Shown: positions 17,577 to 26,297, numbered from the stretch's first letter. The stretch is DNA of 64,000 nucleotides from Bacteroidales bacterium (GCA_016709865.1 JADJLX010000006.1:372001-436000); one strand, 5' to 3'. The notes: generated from the sequence alone by a model not told the origin. Numbers and translations: made by a program.

Positions 17577-19109
17577 TTAATTTTCATTCAAATCATAGTT
17601 TCCAGTCTTTTCATCATACTCACAGACGACCCTGAATCCAACATTGAAACAATCTGAATACCACCATATGCTCTTCGGCATCTGCGGATCTGTCCTGAGC
17701 CATGCCTCTGTTCTTGTATAATCGCGAGCTGCACTCCTTACCAGATCAGCTGTACTCAGGAACGAACCTCCTCTGATAACATGTTCTTCACCGGTCTCCG
17801 GACCTTTTGGATCTTTGATTCCATCATCATAATCAGCATAGGCATCAGCCTTATACCAGTCAGCGCAGAATTCTGCCACATTTCCTGCCATATTACGTAA
17901 ACCAAAAGCATTAGGTTTAACTCTGTCAGGTGTTTGTGTTTTTGTCGGACTGTTACCTTTATATATTATATAGGTATTGATTACAGTGGTATCGTTTTTA
18001 GAAAGTTTTGCTTTTAATCCCGTTTTCTCAAACTTCTTCGGATCTCCCGGGAAAGGATATGGTCCGTCTGAACCAGCCCTGCAGGCATATTCCCACTCAG
18101 CTTCAGTTGGCAGACGGTATGTTTTGCCGGTAACTGATGAAAGCCACCTGCAATATGTTTCAGCAGCATGAAATGAAAAAGATATTGCTGGTCTCTGTCC
18201 CATTCCCCAGCCCTGATCAGGCTGTCCATAAGGAGGTGTAGCACCTGAGATAGCGTCTGTAGCACTTGCAACCTTATTTCTGATCCCTTCAGTATCAGTT
18301 GAACGTCCTTCAGCAGCAGTCTGAATATAGAATGCCATGTATTCGTCCCATGTTACTTCAACCTCAGCCATAAAGAACGGGGAGATTTCAACCTCCTTAA
18401 CCGGACCCTCATCTTCTTTTCTGAAAGGTTCTTCAGCCGGACTGCCGATTTTAAAACTTCCGCCCGGAATTGCTACCATATTAAAAGATATTGCAGATTC
18501 AGGAACACGTTCTGTGTAATTCTTAAATTCTATAACTGGTGTCGGCTCTTTGAAAATTTCTTTAGCAGCTGAAGAGGTGCTGCCGAAAGTTTTATTACTT
18601 CCGTGGGTGTAGCCCTCAATATAATGGCCTGCATTAAGGTGACAGTTTATGCAGTGCAGTTCGTCGGTCTTTTTTGTCTGTGTATAATAGAGGTGTGCAT
18701 CTTCTCCGGCTTTGGTAAGCTTTGAGGGGAAAAGATTCTCATGACATTTTTTGCAGCTGTTTTCAAAAACATAGCCTCTTGCAATTTCAAGTCTTCTACG
18801 GTCTTCCCAGTTGAATGATGCTGAATCTTTTGTCCAGTAACTCCACAGGTCGCGTAACCCGGTCTTTCCTTTTTCCCATAGATATTTCTCTCCTTTGGGA
18901 GGGAGGTGGCAATCTACACAGCCAATTCTCATACCTGATTTCGTATCATAATGAGTAGATTTTTTCCATGCATTGTCTGCAGCAGGATGTATATGACATG
19001 AAACACAATACTCGTTAGTTGAGGTATTATGCAGGACTCTCCCGGCGCCAAGGATCAATAAACTTCCAATTATCAATCCAGGTAAAAACCATATAAGGAA
19101 CTTCTTCAT
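17577..19109 (-). CDS. Tetraheme NapC/NrfH-type cytochrome fused to a SUMF1-like domain
   Basis: A 510-residue fusion. I use the start at 19109 (MKKFLIWFLPGLIIGSLLIL), because the eight codons upstream look like leader. The N-terminal membrane anchor and four c-type heme sites (CVSCH, CVDCH, CKKCH and CINCH, about residues 35-160) match a NapC/NirT/NrfH quinol-oxidising cytochrome. From about residue 210 there is a SUMF1/FGE-sulfatase domain: MVAIPGGSFKIGSPAEEPF, EVEVTWDEYMAFY, YRLPTEAEWEYACRAGS, FGLRNMAGNVAEFCADWY, IRGGSFLSTADLVRSAARDY and NVGFRVV. The segment after RGGS has no cysteine, so the copper-binding pair of true formylglycine-generating enzymes is missing. It is probably a membrane-anchored periplasmic electron carrier with a ligand-binding or different catalytic SUMF1-like module. 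It stands alone on the minus strand. Confidence 0.85.
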   Translation of the reverse strand: MKKFLIWFLPGLIIGSLLILGAGRVLHNTSTNEYCVSCHIHPAADNAWKKSTHYDTKSGMRIGCVDCHLPPKGEKYLWEKGKTGLRDLWSYWTKDSASFNWEDRRRLEIARGYVFENSCKKCHENLFPSKLTKAGEDAHLYYTQTKKTDELHCINCHLNAGHYIEGYTHGSNKTFGSTSSAAKEIFKEPTPVIEFKNYTERVPESAISFNMVAIPGGSFKIGSPAEEPFRKEDEGPVKEVEISPFFMAEVEVTWDEYMAFYIQTAAEGRSTDTEGIRNKVASATDAISGATPPYGQPDQGWGMGQRPAISFSFHAAETYCRWLSSVTGKTYRLPTEAEWEYACRAGSDGPYPFPGDPKKFEKTGLKAKLSKNDTTVINTYIIYKGNSPTKTQTPDRVKPNAFGLRNMAGNVAEFCADWYKADAYADYDDGIKDPKGPETGEEHVIRGGSFLSTADLVRSAARDYTRTEAWLRTDPQMPKSIWWYSDCFNVGFRVVCEYDEKTGNYDLNEN

Positions 19110-19224
19110 AATTTGAATTTTTTGCAGCGTCAAGATAAAAAATTATCAAATACCAAAAACAGGTAATTGTCATGGAAGAATAAAAACCTACCTGACAGTT
19201 CACTTCGGTACTTCCCTTGTTTTT

Positions 19225-19399
19225 GCCCCCCATGCCCCCCTAAAGGGGGGTTAATTCTTGTTTTATTATGACTTTTCATTCTTTAATTAACTGTTTTATT
19301 GCTATTTACGTAATTATTGCCTAAAATATTGCTATAACACACTATATATGAATCATCTTAATATGCAAGTTTAACCCCCCTTTAGGGGGGCAGGGGGGC
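19225..19399. repeat. Paired inverted REP-like element, copy 2 (CCCCCCTAAAGGGGGG core)
   Basis: Arms at 19225-19254 and 19371-19399 are near reverse complements with the same outer GCCCCCC, core CCCCCCTAAAGGGGGG and inner TTAA as the other two copies. The spacer is about 116 bases, longer than in copy 1. The element fills the divergent gap (19110-19439) between the cytochrome fusion and the nucleoside hydrolase gene, where both promoters should lie. Nothing else is seen in the gap. Confidence 0.8.
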
Positions 19400-19439
19400 A
19401 AAATAATAATCACTATTTTTACAACCAAACTGATTTTCT

Positions 19440-20870
19440 ATGAAAAGACTTCTCTTCACAATAATTTGCCTCTCCTTAACTCTTTCTTTGTTTTCACACC
19501 CCTGGAAACCACGCCATTATGTTATAATTGATACAGATGGCGGTATTGATGACATGAAGGCAATAACGATGCTGCTGGCATCTCCTGATGTGAGGGTTCT
19601 GGCTATAACTGTTTCACCGGGAAGTCTTACTTCAGGCGAAGCATATATTAAAGTCAGGAGTTTGCTCAATTCGTTCTATCATGAAGGGATCCCTGTGGGT
19701 ATAAACAGGATAAGCAAGTTCAAATCTCCGGAATTTCCTGTTGCCTTAGCCACTAATTGGGGAAACGAAACCGGGCTGAATGAAAAGAATGAACCAGACC
19801 ACCTGAATCTGATTGCTAAAATCCTGTCTGCAGAAAAAACCAAAATAACTTTTATCTGCCTGGGGAGCATGTCAACGGCAGCAACTGCTATTAAGGATCT
19901 TCCGGTTTTTAAAAAGCAGGTAAATCAAATCGTCTGGAGCGGATCCGGTCACGATGAAAAAGAAGGCTTTAACTATAAGGCGGATATTCCGGCAGCTGAA
20001 AGTGTTTTAAAAAGTGATGTAGTATTAAAAATAGTCAGGGGACTGGAATCAGAATCTTTTTACACACAAACGTTATTGAAACAAATTGATAATCTCCATA
20101 ATGCCTACTCCCGGAAAATATCAGACTTCTTCTCTGCAAATGCAGCAAATAATCACAGCTTCTCATTTAACGCATACGATGAAATGGTGCCATTGTTTCT
20201 GCATTACCCTAATCTGTTCACAATTAATTCGGGAAAGAATTATGTAACATGTTCACCCCGGAATATCGATTCATTAAGGATTTGTTCGGCTAAGATTATT
20301 TCTGGAGAGAATATCGCACGCAATCAGGTTATAAGAGATCTTCCGCTGTCTCCCTCATTCTACTTTGATGATATTGAACCCTTTGTAACTGAGATAATAA
20401 ACAGGTACGGCATTGATGAATGGACATCAGGGGTAATTGCAAATGAACTTCATCGCCACCTTGGCGTATTTGCTATTATCGGTGTAAAAATGGGAATCAG
20501 GGCAAGGGAATATTTCAATACCGGCGTGGATGAGTTCAGTGCAGTGTCATTTGCAGGATCGATGCCTCCGCTTAGCTGCATGAATGACGGGCTTCAGGTG
20601 AGCACCGGTGCAACTCCCGGACATGGATTGCTGACTGTCATAAACGATGCCCCGGCTATTCCGGCTGTTGAGTTTTCATATCTCGACAGGAAGATAAAGC
20701 TGACATTAAAACCTGAAATAGCAGAAAAGATCAGTTCAGAACTAAAAGAGATCAACTTCATTCATGGCCTCGACAGCGATATATACTGGGAACTTGTGAG
20801 GAAGAACTCAGTTAAATACTGGCGGGATCTGGATAGGCACGAGATATTTGATATTGAGGAGATTAAGTAA
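19440..20870 (+). CDS. Exported nucleoside hydrolase-like protein with a C-terminal FmdE-like domain
   Basis: A 476-residue protein with a signal peptide (LLFTIICLSLTLSLFSH). The N-terminal half resembles inosine/uridine-preferring nucleoside hydrolases. VIIDTDGGIDDMKAITMLL carries the D-x-D-x(3)-DD calcium and ribose site at about residues 30-40, and ITFICLGSMSTAATAI fits the next core strand. From about residue 320 the sequence changes to ELHRHLGVFAIIGVKMGIRA, then PPLSCMNDGLQVSTGATPGHG. This is the pattern of FmdE-type domains (H-x-HLG, G-x-x-MG, SC-x-DG-x-Q-x-x-TG-x-T-x-G-x-G). The fusion predicts binding of a nucleoside-like or other ring substrate in the periplasm. The function of the FmdE-like part is unknown. 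The gene stands alone and converges with fumarase. Confidence 0.82.
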   Translation: MKRLLFTIICLSLTLSLFSHPWKPRHYVIIDTDGGIDDMKAITMLLASPDVRVLAITVSPGSLTSGEAYIKVRSLLNSFYHEGIPVGINRISKFKSPEFPVALATNWGNETGLNEKNEPDHLNLIAKILSAEKTKITFICLGSMSTAATAIKDLPVFKKQVNQIVWSGSGHDEKEGFNYKADIPAAESVLKSDVVLKIVRGLESESFYTQTLLKQIDNLHNAYSRKISDFFSANAANNHSFSFNAYDEMVPLFLHYPNLFTINSGKNYVTCSPRNIDSLRICSAKIISGENIARNQVIRDLPLSPSFYFDDIEPFVTEIINRYGIDEWTSGVIANELHRHLGVFAIIGVKMGIRAREYFNTGVDEFSAVSFAGSMPPLSCMNDGLQVSTGATPGHGLLTVINDAPAIPAVEFSYLDRKIKLTLKPEIAEKISSELKEINFIHGLDSDIYWELVRKNSVKYWRDLDRHEIFDIEEIK

Positions 20871-20893
20871 GCAGGCTTACTTTTTTATCATGA

Positions 20894-20946
20894 CCTCACC
20901 CCCTCCCGTCCCCCTCTCCCCCGGGAGAGGGGTTGGGGTGAGGTCT
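20894..20946. terminator. GACCTCACCCC hairpin between convergent genes
   Basis: GACCTCACCCCCTCC and GGGGTTGGGGTGAGGTC flank an inner CTCTCCCCCGGGAGAG palindrome. The hairpin is followed by TTTTA on the plus strand. It lies between the convergent 3' ends of the nucleoside hydrolase fusion and fumarase genes, so it is a likely shared terminator. It also resembles the other GC-rich intergenic repeats of this window. Confidence 0.6.
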
Positions 20947-20947
20947 T

Positions 20948-22558
20948 TTACCGATTATACTCATCAAAAAAATCATTCCCCTTATCATCAGTAATAATAA
21001 AGGCTGCCATGTTCTCAACCCTGATTTTCCGGATTGCCTCCATTCCGAGATCTTCGAAATCGACAAGTTCTACTGATTTTATATTTTCAGCAGCGAGTAT
21101 TGCGGCAGGCCCTCCCACTGAACCAAGATAAAAACCTCCGTATTTTTTGCAGGCATCAATTACCTGACGGCTCCGGTTTCCTTTGGCCAGCATAATCATC
21201 GATCCGCCAAGACTCTGGAAAAGATCAACATATGAATCCATTCGTCCGGCAGTGGTTGGCCCGAAGCTCCCCGAAGGCATGCCTTCAGGAGTCTTTGCCG
21301 GTCCGGCATAATATACAGGATGATTTTTTAAATATTCAGGCATTGGCTTGCCCTCATCTATTAGTTTTTTAATACGGGCATGGGCAATATCCCTGGCAAC
21401 AATCAAAGTTCCCGTGAGGCTCAACCTTGTCTTTACCGGATGTTTTGTTAACTCTGCCAGGATCTCTTTCATAGGTTTGTCGAGGTTTATCTCAACCGGT
21501 TTTTCCAGCTCGGGAGCTTTTGCCGGCATGAAACGGGCAGGATTTCTCTCAAGTTCCTCAAGGAAAATACCCTCTTCGGTAATATGAGCCTTGATATTCC
21601 TGTCGGCACTGCAGCTGACACCGAGTCCGACCGGACAGGAAGCAGCATGACGCGGCAGCCTGATAACTCTCACATCGTGAACAAAATATTTTCCCCCGAA
21701 CTGTGCTCCGACGCCATACTCATGACAGATCTTTTCAATCCGTTTTTCCCACTCAAGGTCGCGGAAAGCCCTACCTCCTGCACTTCCTGTAACAGGAAGA
21801 TGATCAAGATAGCCGGCTGATGCCTCCTTGACTGTCTTGAGAGTAGCTTCCGCTGATGTACCGCCGATTACCAGGGCAAGGTGATATGGAGGGCATGCAG
21901 AAGTACCAAGATCCTTTATTTTTTCTTTAACAAACTTCACAAGAGACTCCTCATTCAGAAGGGATTTGGTCTGCTGATAAAGGAAAGTTTTATTGGCTGA
22001 ACCTCCTCCTTTTGTTATGAAAAGGAAATCATACCGTTTTCCGGGAGCAGAATAAATATCTATCTGTGCCGGAAGATTTGAACCTGTATTCTTCTCCTCA
22101 AACATTGAAAGAGGTACGATCTGTGAATATCGCAGGTTTTTGGTTTTATAAGTTTCAAAGATGCCTTTTGAAAGATGCTCGGCATCTATGACACCGGTGA
22201 GTACATCTTCCCCTTTCTTGCCAATTACAATAGCAGTACCTGTATCCTGACACCATGGCAGATCTTCCTTTGATGAAATTACAGTATTTCTCAGCATCAT
22301 GTAAGCCACAAAACGATCATTGTCTGTAGCTTCAGGATCCTCAAGGATCTTTGCAAGTTTCTCAAGATGGCTCGTCCTTAGATAAAATGACAAATCAGAA
22401 ACAGCTTCTTTTGCGAGAAGTTCGAGCCCTTCCGGAGAGACCTGGAGAATCTTTCGCCCACCCTGATCAATAAGTTTTACATAATCTTTAGTAAGCAGCC
22501 GGTACTTTGTTGAGTCCTTTTCAATCTGAAATGGTTTCTCATAGATGAAATCTGCCAT
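20948..22558 (-). CDS. fumA: Fumarate hydratase class I (iron-sulfur)
   Basis: A 536-residue oxygen-sensitive class I fumarase that interconverts fumarate and L-malate in the TCA cycle; it is cytoplasmic. The alpha and beta parts are fused as in FumA/FumB. Three conserved Cys contexts for the [4Fe-4S] cluster are visible: PWCQDTGT (Cys103), [16 protein letters not shown], and [14 protein letters not shown]. The beta part has [20 protein letters not shown] and RMDSYVDLF, a signature of class I fumarases and tartrate dehydratases. Length equals the family norm. An exact Bacteroidota promoter lies 71 bases upstream. It stands alone on the minus strand. The symbol is given for the class; the fumA/fumB choice cannot be made here. 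Confidence 0.93.
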   Translation of the reverse strand: MADFIYEKPFQIEKDSTKYRLLTKDYVKLIDQGGRKILQVSPEGLELLAKEAVSDLSFYLRTSHLEKLAKILEDPEATDNDRFVAYMMLRNTVISSKEDLPWCQDTGTAIVIGKKGEDVLTGVIDAEHLSKGIFETYKTKNLRYSQIVPLSMFEEKNTGSNLPAQIDIYSAPGKRYDFLFITKGGGSANKTFLYQQTKSLLNEESLVKFVKEKIKDLGTSACPPYHLALVIGGTSAEATLKTVKEASAGYLDHLPVTGSAGGRAFRDLEWEKRIEKICHEYGVGAQFGGKYFVHDVRVIRLPRHAASCPVGLGVSCSADRNIKAHITEEGIFLEELERNPARFMPAKAPELEKPVEINLDKPMKEILAELTKHPVKTRLSLTGTLIVARDIAHARIKKLIDEGKPMPEYLKNHPVYYAGPAKTPEGMPSGSFGPTTAGRMDSYVDLFQSLGGSMIMLAKGNRSRQVIDACKKYGGFYLGSVGGPAAILAAENIKSVELVDFEDLGMEAIRKIRVENMAAFIITDDKGNDFFDEYNR

Positions 22559-22628
22559 AATTATGCTGTTATTTAATTAACAATTACCTGATTTTGAGAA
22601 TGTAATATAATACTTAGCCGGGATATAT

Positions 22629-22659
22629 CAAATTTAAGAACAAATGTCTTACAAACAAA
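22629..22659 (-). promoter_or_regulatory. Promoter of the fumarase gene
   Basis: On the minus strand TTTG (22656-22659), then 19 bases, then TAAATTTG (22629-22636). It is an exact match to TTTG-N19-21-TAnnTTTG, 71 bases upstream of the start at 22558. Confidence 0.75.
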
Positions 22660-22689
22660 GAATTTGGATCGGAATGAAAAATTTAAAAA

Positions 22690-22922
22690 ATGATGGGCTA
22701 AAGCCCTATTCATCTATATCCTTTAATCCGTTGGCTGAAGCCAACGGCAATTGGGACATATAATCAGAATTATTGTTTCATTGGGCTGAAGCCAACGGCA
22801 ATTTGGACATATAAGCAAAATTATTGTTTAATGTAAGAGCAGAAATCTTATAAATATGTCTTTAGACCAGATGCTCAATCCCTATTAAGTGTCCAAATTG
22901 CCGTCGGTTTTAACCGACGGAT
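22690..22922. repeat. GCTGAAGCCAACGGCAATT repeat cluster
   Basis: Two direct copies of a roughly 50-base unit (about 22728-22779 and 22782-22830) each contain GCTGAAGCCAACGGCAATT, then GGACATATAA and AATTATTGTTT. A third, inverted copy at about 22890-22920 reads GTCCAAATTGCCG and contains the palindrome CCGTCGGTTTTAACCGACGG. The first direct copy has its own stem, CCGTTGGC-TGAA-GCCAACGG (22728-22747). GGGCTAAAGCCC at 22695-22706 is another small palindrome. The whole 383-bp gap holds no gene; the fumarase promoter lies at its left end. Confidence 0.7.
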
Positions 22923-22941
22923 CCAAAGAAGGGATCACAAA

Positions 22942-23784
22942 TCACAAGATCTCGCTAAACAGGAATTTGTCTTTAGCTCTGATCCCCTTCTGTGTCATCT
23001 CAAGATTACAGCATTCAACATCTTTATCATGCTGGAATACAAGTATATAATTTTCTTCTAGTGCCTTATTCAATAGTCTCTGCTTTTCATCAATTGATTT
23101 CAGCGATTCAATATCATAACTCATATTCCAGATTAGTGGAATATGTGCGGAGGTCGGAATAAGATCGCCGGTATAAACCAGTGTCCTGTCTTTGAATTTT
23201 ATTACCGGAATCATAAGACCCGGTGTATGTCCGTAACAAAACAAAACCGAGAAACCAGGAAACAATTCTTCCTCTTCGTCAACCAGGTTAAGATGTCCGC
23301 TCTGTTCTATCGGCAAAATATTTTCCTCGAGAAATGAGTCAGCCTCGCGAAGATTATTTGTCACAGCCCACTCCCATTGTGTCCGGCTCACGTGATAAGC
23401 TGCTTTAGGAAAAGTAAGTTCATACCCCTCTCCGGTTTCTTTCTTTTTCACTCCTCCCCCGCAATGATCAGCATGTAGGTGAGTAAAAAACACGTCTGTA
23501 ATATCTTCCGGAGCATAGCCTCTGTTTTTCAATCCCTGAATTAGTCCTTCGCCTCCATGAAGATGAACATGACGGAAGAATTTCTCGTCCTGTTTGTCGC
23601 CCCAGCCGGAGTCGACCAGAATAACATGATTCCCGGTCTCAATAATTAACGATCTGAGAGGCAGGTCAATCAGGTTATTTTCATCAGCAGAATAAACCCT
23701 CGACCATAGTACTTTGGGAACAACGCCAAACATCGCTCCTCCGTCAACTTTGAAACTGGCTATATTAAATAACTGAATCTTCAT
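22942..23784 (-). CDS. MBL-fold metallo-hydrolase (lactonase-like)
   Basis: A 280-residue metallo-beta-lactamase-fold hydrolase. I use ATG at 23784 (MKIQLFNIASFKVDGGAMFG); a longer frame to 23844 would need a non-ATG start. The zinc motif is FFTHLHADHCGGG (H-x-H-x-DH). Later ligands are in CYGHTPGLMIP and YTGDLIPTSAHIP, and VFQHDKDV holds a late His. The sequence order resembles AHL-lactonase and other lactone-hydrolysing members, with an N-terminal LIIETGNHVILVDSGWGDK strand pair. The protein is probably cytoplasmic. Substrate is unknown; quorum quenching is possible but unsupported by context. A CCGTGTAAC-type repeat separates it from the divergent esterase gene. Confidence 0.87.
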   Translation of the reverse strand: MKIQLFNIASFKVDGGAMFGVVPKVLWSRVYSADENNLIDLPLRSLIIETGNHVILVDSGWGDKQDEKFFRHVHLHGGEGLIQGLKNRGYAPEDITDVFFTHLHADHCGGGVKKKETGEGYELTFPKAAYHVSRTQWEWAVTNNLREADSFLEENILPIEQSGHLNLVDEEEELFPGFSVLFCYGHTPGLMIPVIKFKDRTLVYTGDLIPTSAHIPLIWNMSYDIESLKSIDEKQRLLNKALEENYILVFQHDKDVECCNLEMTQKGIRAKDKFLFSEIL

Positions 23785-23864
23785 ACAGTAATAATTACAG
23801 GATAAAATTAAAAGAAATATTATGCTTACCTCCTTAAATAACAAATAAAATGCCTTTAAGGATT

Positions 23865-23970
23865 CTTTCTCCGTGTAACTCTGTGCCTCCTCTGTGTAGC
23901 TCTGTGACAGTTCCTATTTTTTGTTACACAGAGAAAATCCGGAGGACACACAGAGTTCCACAGAGAAAGA
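23865..23970. repeat. CTCTGTG-type inverted repeat
   Basis: The left arm is TTCTTTCTCCGTGTAACTCT with further CTCTGTG words. The right arm begins TTACACAGAG and ends CACAGAGTTCCACAGAGAAA. Together they form a long imperfect palindrome in the divergent gap between the MBL-fold and esterase genes. It is related to the repeats at 2909 and 5880. Confidence 0.65.
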
Positions 23971-24042
23971 AAGAAATACTTAAAAAAATTTAATACCTTT
24001 AAAATCGCTATTATCTATTTTACACTCTATAAACTTCAAATC

Positions 24043-24906
24043 ATGAAAAAAGTTCTCTCTCTGTTCTCTATCCTTGCCATCTCAGCATCACTTCTTGCAC
24101 AGACCGGCAAGGTATCAGATAATCTTACCATGACAAGCAAGATTCTGAAAATGGACCGTAAATATGCCATTTACCTTCCGCCTGATTATGAAACATCCCA
24201 GCGCAGTTATCCGGTTCTTTATCTGCTACACGGGGCTGGTGACGATCAGACCGGATGGGTACAGTTTGGCGAAGTTCTTACTATTGCTGATGAAGCCATA
24301 AAATCAAGTCTTTCTACTGCAATGATAATCGTTATGCCCGATGCTAACACTACTAAAAGAGGCTATGTAAACGATGTGAAAGGTGAATGGAGATTTGAAG
24401 ATTTTTTCTTTGAGGAATTTATGCCCTTTATTGAAAAAACATATCGTATCAAAGGTGAGAAAAGATACCGTGCCATTGCCGGACTATCTATGGGCGGAGA
24501 AGGTACATTCATATATGCCCTGCATCATCCCGAACTATTCTCAACAGCATGTCCGCTGAGTGCTGCAACCGGACCTAGAAACATTGAGGAGCTTAAAAAC
24601 TACAGGTTATGGACTGGTGTTGAAGGCATTACAGATGCAGATAAAGAAGCTTACTTTAAAAAATACAGCGTTCTCAATCTCATTGAAAATATGCCTGACG
24701 CTCAGAAAAAAGCAGTCAGGTGGTATATCGACTGCGGCGACGATGATTTCCTTTTTGAAGGAAATTCACTTGTTCACATTGCTATGAGAAAGAAAGAGAT
24801 CCCTCATGAATTCAGAATACGCGATGGTGCTCATAACTGGACATACTGGAGGGAATCATTGCCAAAGGTGATGGAATATGTGTCGATGGTGTTTCACCAA
24901 TTCTAG
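24043..24906 (+). CDS. Secreted esterase (alpha/beta hydrolase, putative-esterase family)
   Basis: A 287-residue secreted hydrolase. The signal peptide is MKKVLSLFSILAISASLLAQ. YPVLYLLHGAGDDQTGWVQ holds the oxyanion region, IAGLSMGGEGTFIYAL carries the nucleophile elbow G-L-S-M-G-G (Ser about residue 150), DCGDDDFLF supplies the acid, and DGAHNWTYWRESL carries the catalytic His. This is the feruloyl-esterase/acetyl-xylan-esterase-like type often attached to glycan degradation. Length is typical for a single-domain enzyme. It is flanked by repeats and appears monocistronic. The natural substrate is not shown by the context. Confidence 0.9.
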   Translation: MKKVLSLFSILAISASLLAQTGKVSDNLTMTSKILKMDRKYAIYLPPDYETSQRSYPVLYLLHGAGDDQTGWVQFGEVLTIADEAIKSSLSTAMIIVMPDANTTKRGYVNDVKGEWRFEDFFFEEFMPFIEKTYRIKGEKRYRAIAGLSMGGEGTFIYALHHPELFSTACPLSAATGPRNIEELKNYRLWTGVEGITDADKEAYFKKYSVLNLIENMPDAQKKAVRWYIDCGDDDFLFEGNSLVHIAMRKKEIPHEFRIRDGAHNWTYWRESLPKVMEYVSMVFHQF

Positions 24907-24911
24907 TTACC

Positions 24912-25004
24912 GCCCCCCATCCCCCCTAAAGGGGGGCTAACTTGCTCACCAATAGATATATATTAAGATTCGGGATTAACCCCCCTTTAGGGGGGCAGGG
25001 GGGC
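24912..25004. repeat. Paired inverted REP-like element, copy 3 (CCCCCCTAAAGGGGGG core)
   Basis: Arms at 24912-24940 and 24976-25004 have the same outer GCCCCCC, core and inner TTAA as copies 1 and 2. It lies between the convergent esterase and phospholipase D-type genes, three bases from the latter's stop codon, and probably also acts as a terminator hairpin. Confidence 0.8.
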
Positions 25005-25007
25005 AAT

Positions 25008-26189
25008 CTATATCGAATGCGGCTTTGATTTCTTAGCCGTCAGCAGGAACATTACCCTCATAGCAAACCTGATAGCCTGGTAAGATACCCAGTCAGTTAG
25101 CTGGAACAAAACAGTTTTACGGCGGCTATACTCAGAGAATGTAACCTGTCTGCAATCGGTGTCAATAATATCAAGAAGCAACGATTCGAACTCGCCTGAG
25201 AAATTTTCATCTGAGATATCCACATTTGTTTCAATGCTTCCATAGTCGCTCAGGTGGTTCATATTATAACTTCCTATAGTGCTCCATTTACCATCAACCG
25301 TTGCAACCTTTGCATGAAGGTTTGCAGGAAGATATTCATATATTTTTATATGGTTTCTGAGGATAAAATCATACAGGAAGTTGGTAGCTCTCTTGAAAAT
25401 CCTGGAATCTGACACAGCCGAAAGAACTATTTTTATCTCCACTCCTCTTCTGCTTGCATTCCTCAGAAGTTTTCGTTCATTACGTCCGGGGAGGAAATAG
25501 CTGGCAAAGATTATCATCCTGTCCTGCGAGTGCTTTAAAGCCGACCTGTAGCTTTTTAATATTTCAATTTTATTCCTGTACCAGTTGTTCTGAAGAACCT
25601 TAATTCTGACATTTTCGGGATAATACTTAGGAGAATGGATAATTTCATGTGAGCGTTCCTTTCGCTTGAGAAAAGTCTTATTCCATAGTCTCTTAAGAAT
25701 AAGCAACGTCTGTGAACATTCAGGGCCCTTTATCATAATAGCGAAATCGAGCCACTCTTTGGCAGCAGGTGTGCCATGATACCGGTCAGCCACATTCATC
25801 CCGCCGATAACGGCTACTTCACCGTCGGCAAGAAGTACCTTATGATGAAGCCTGAGACTCATCTGAAATCCCTTTGTTATAAGTCCGGGAGAAAACTTTC
25901 TGAAGAGTACTCCGGCATTTTCGATCCTGTCTGTCAGTTCTTTTGAAAAACTGCTGCCTCCGTAAGCATCGAGAAGAAAATAGACCCTTACTCCTCTTTT
26001 CGCTGCTCTTATCAGTGATTCTACAAAACGTTTTCCCGTATCGTCAGAATCGACAATATACGTCTGGAAATGAACATAATATTTCGCGTTATCAATGATT
26101 TTTTCGCATTCTGCAAAATATTGTTCCCCGCTCCTGAGAAGTTTTATGGAGTGACCATTCTTATAATCGTGTCGTGAAGGAACCTTCAT
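25008..26189 (-). CDS. Phospholipase D-family cardiolipin synthase-like protein
   Basis: A 393-residue protein with two HKD motifs: LHHKVLLADGEVAVIGGMN (about residue 115) and LHAKVATVDGKWSTIGSYN (about residue 290). These make a complete phospholipase D active site, used by bacterial cardiolipin synthases (ClsB-type) to join phosphatidylglycerol molecules. No N-terminal membrane pair is present, in contrast to ClsA, so it resembles the shorter ClsB class. The N-terminus GHSIKLLRSGEQYFAECEKI is typical of that class. The C-terminus is basic and may associate with the membrane. Divergent from the heparinase-like gene; a TACATTTG -7-like element on the minus strand lies at 26274-26281 without a -33 partner. 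Confidence 0.88.
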   Translation of the reverse strand: MKVPSRHDYKNGHSIKLLRSGEQYFAECEKIIDNAKYYVHFQTYIVDSDDTGKRFVESLIRAAKRGVRVYFLLDAYGGSSFSKELTDRIENAGVLFRKFSPGLITKGFQMSLRLHHKVLLADGEVAVIGGMNVADRYHGTPAAKEWLDFAIMIKGPECSQTLLILKRLWNKTFLKRKERSHEIIHSPKYYPENVRIKVLQNNWYRNKIEILKSYRSALKHSQDRMIIFASYFLPGRNERKLLRNASRRGVEIKIVLSAVSDSRIFKRATNFLYDFILRNHIKIYEYLPANLHAKVATVDGKWSTIGSYNMNHLSDYGSIETNVDISDENFSGEFESLLLDIIDTDCRQVTFSEYSRRKTVLFQLTDWVSYQAIRFAMRVMFLLTAKKSKPHSI

Positions 26190-26260
26190 AAGTTATTAAT
26201 GGTATCTGTCTCTTATACAAAGATAGGACATTAAAAACAAGATCACTATTTTCGACTTTT

Positions 26261-26282
26261 TTACATTACTTTACAAATGTAA
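26261..26282. promoter_or_regulatory. Inverted repeat upstream of the heparinase-like gene
   Basis: TTACATT (26261-26267) and AATGTAA (26276-26282) form a 7-base inverted repeat with an 8-base spacer, 16 bases before the heparinase-like start. It overlaps a minus-strand TACATTTG element. It is a possible operator in the divergent promoter region; this is weak evidence. Confidence 0.25.
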
Positions 26283-26297
26283 CAAAACAGCTTTAAT

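Noticed and set aside
17577..19109. Formylglycine-generating enzyme for sulfatase activation.
   Set aside because: The SUMF1-like domain lacks the Cys residues of the active site, and no sulfatase gene is in the window.
22690..22922. CRISPR-like direct repeats between fumarase and the MBL-fold gene.
   Set aside because: Only two direct units plus an inverted one, no uniform spacers and no cas genes.
23785..23844. A longer N-terminus for the MBL-fold gene and an AAGGAGGT sequence (minus strand, 23828-23835).
   Set aside because: The longer frame needs a TTG start, and no start codon follows the AAGGAGGT at a usable distance; ATG at 23784 begins the conserved fold.
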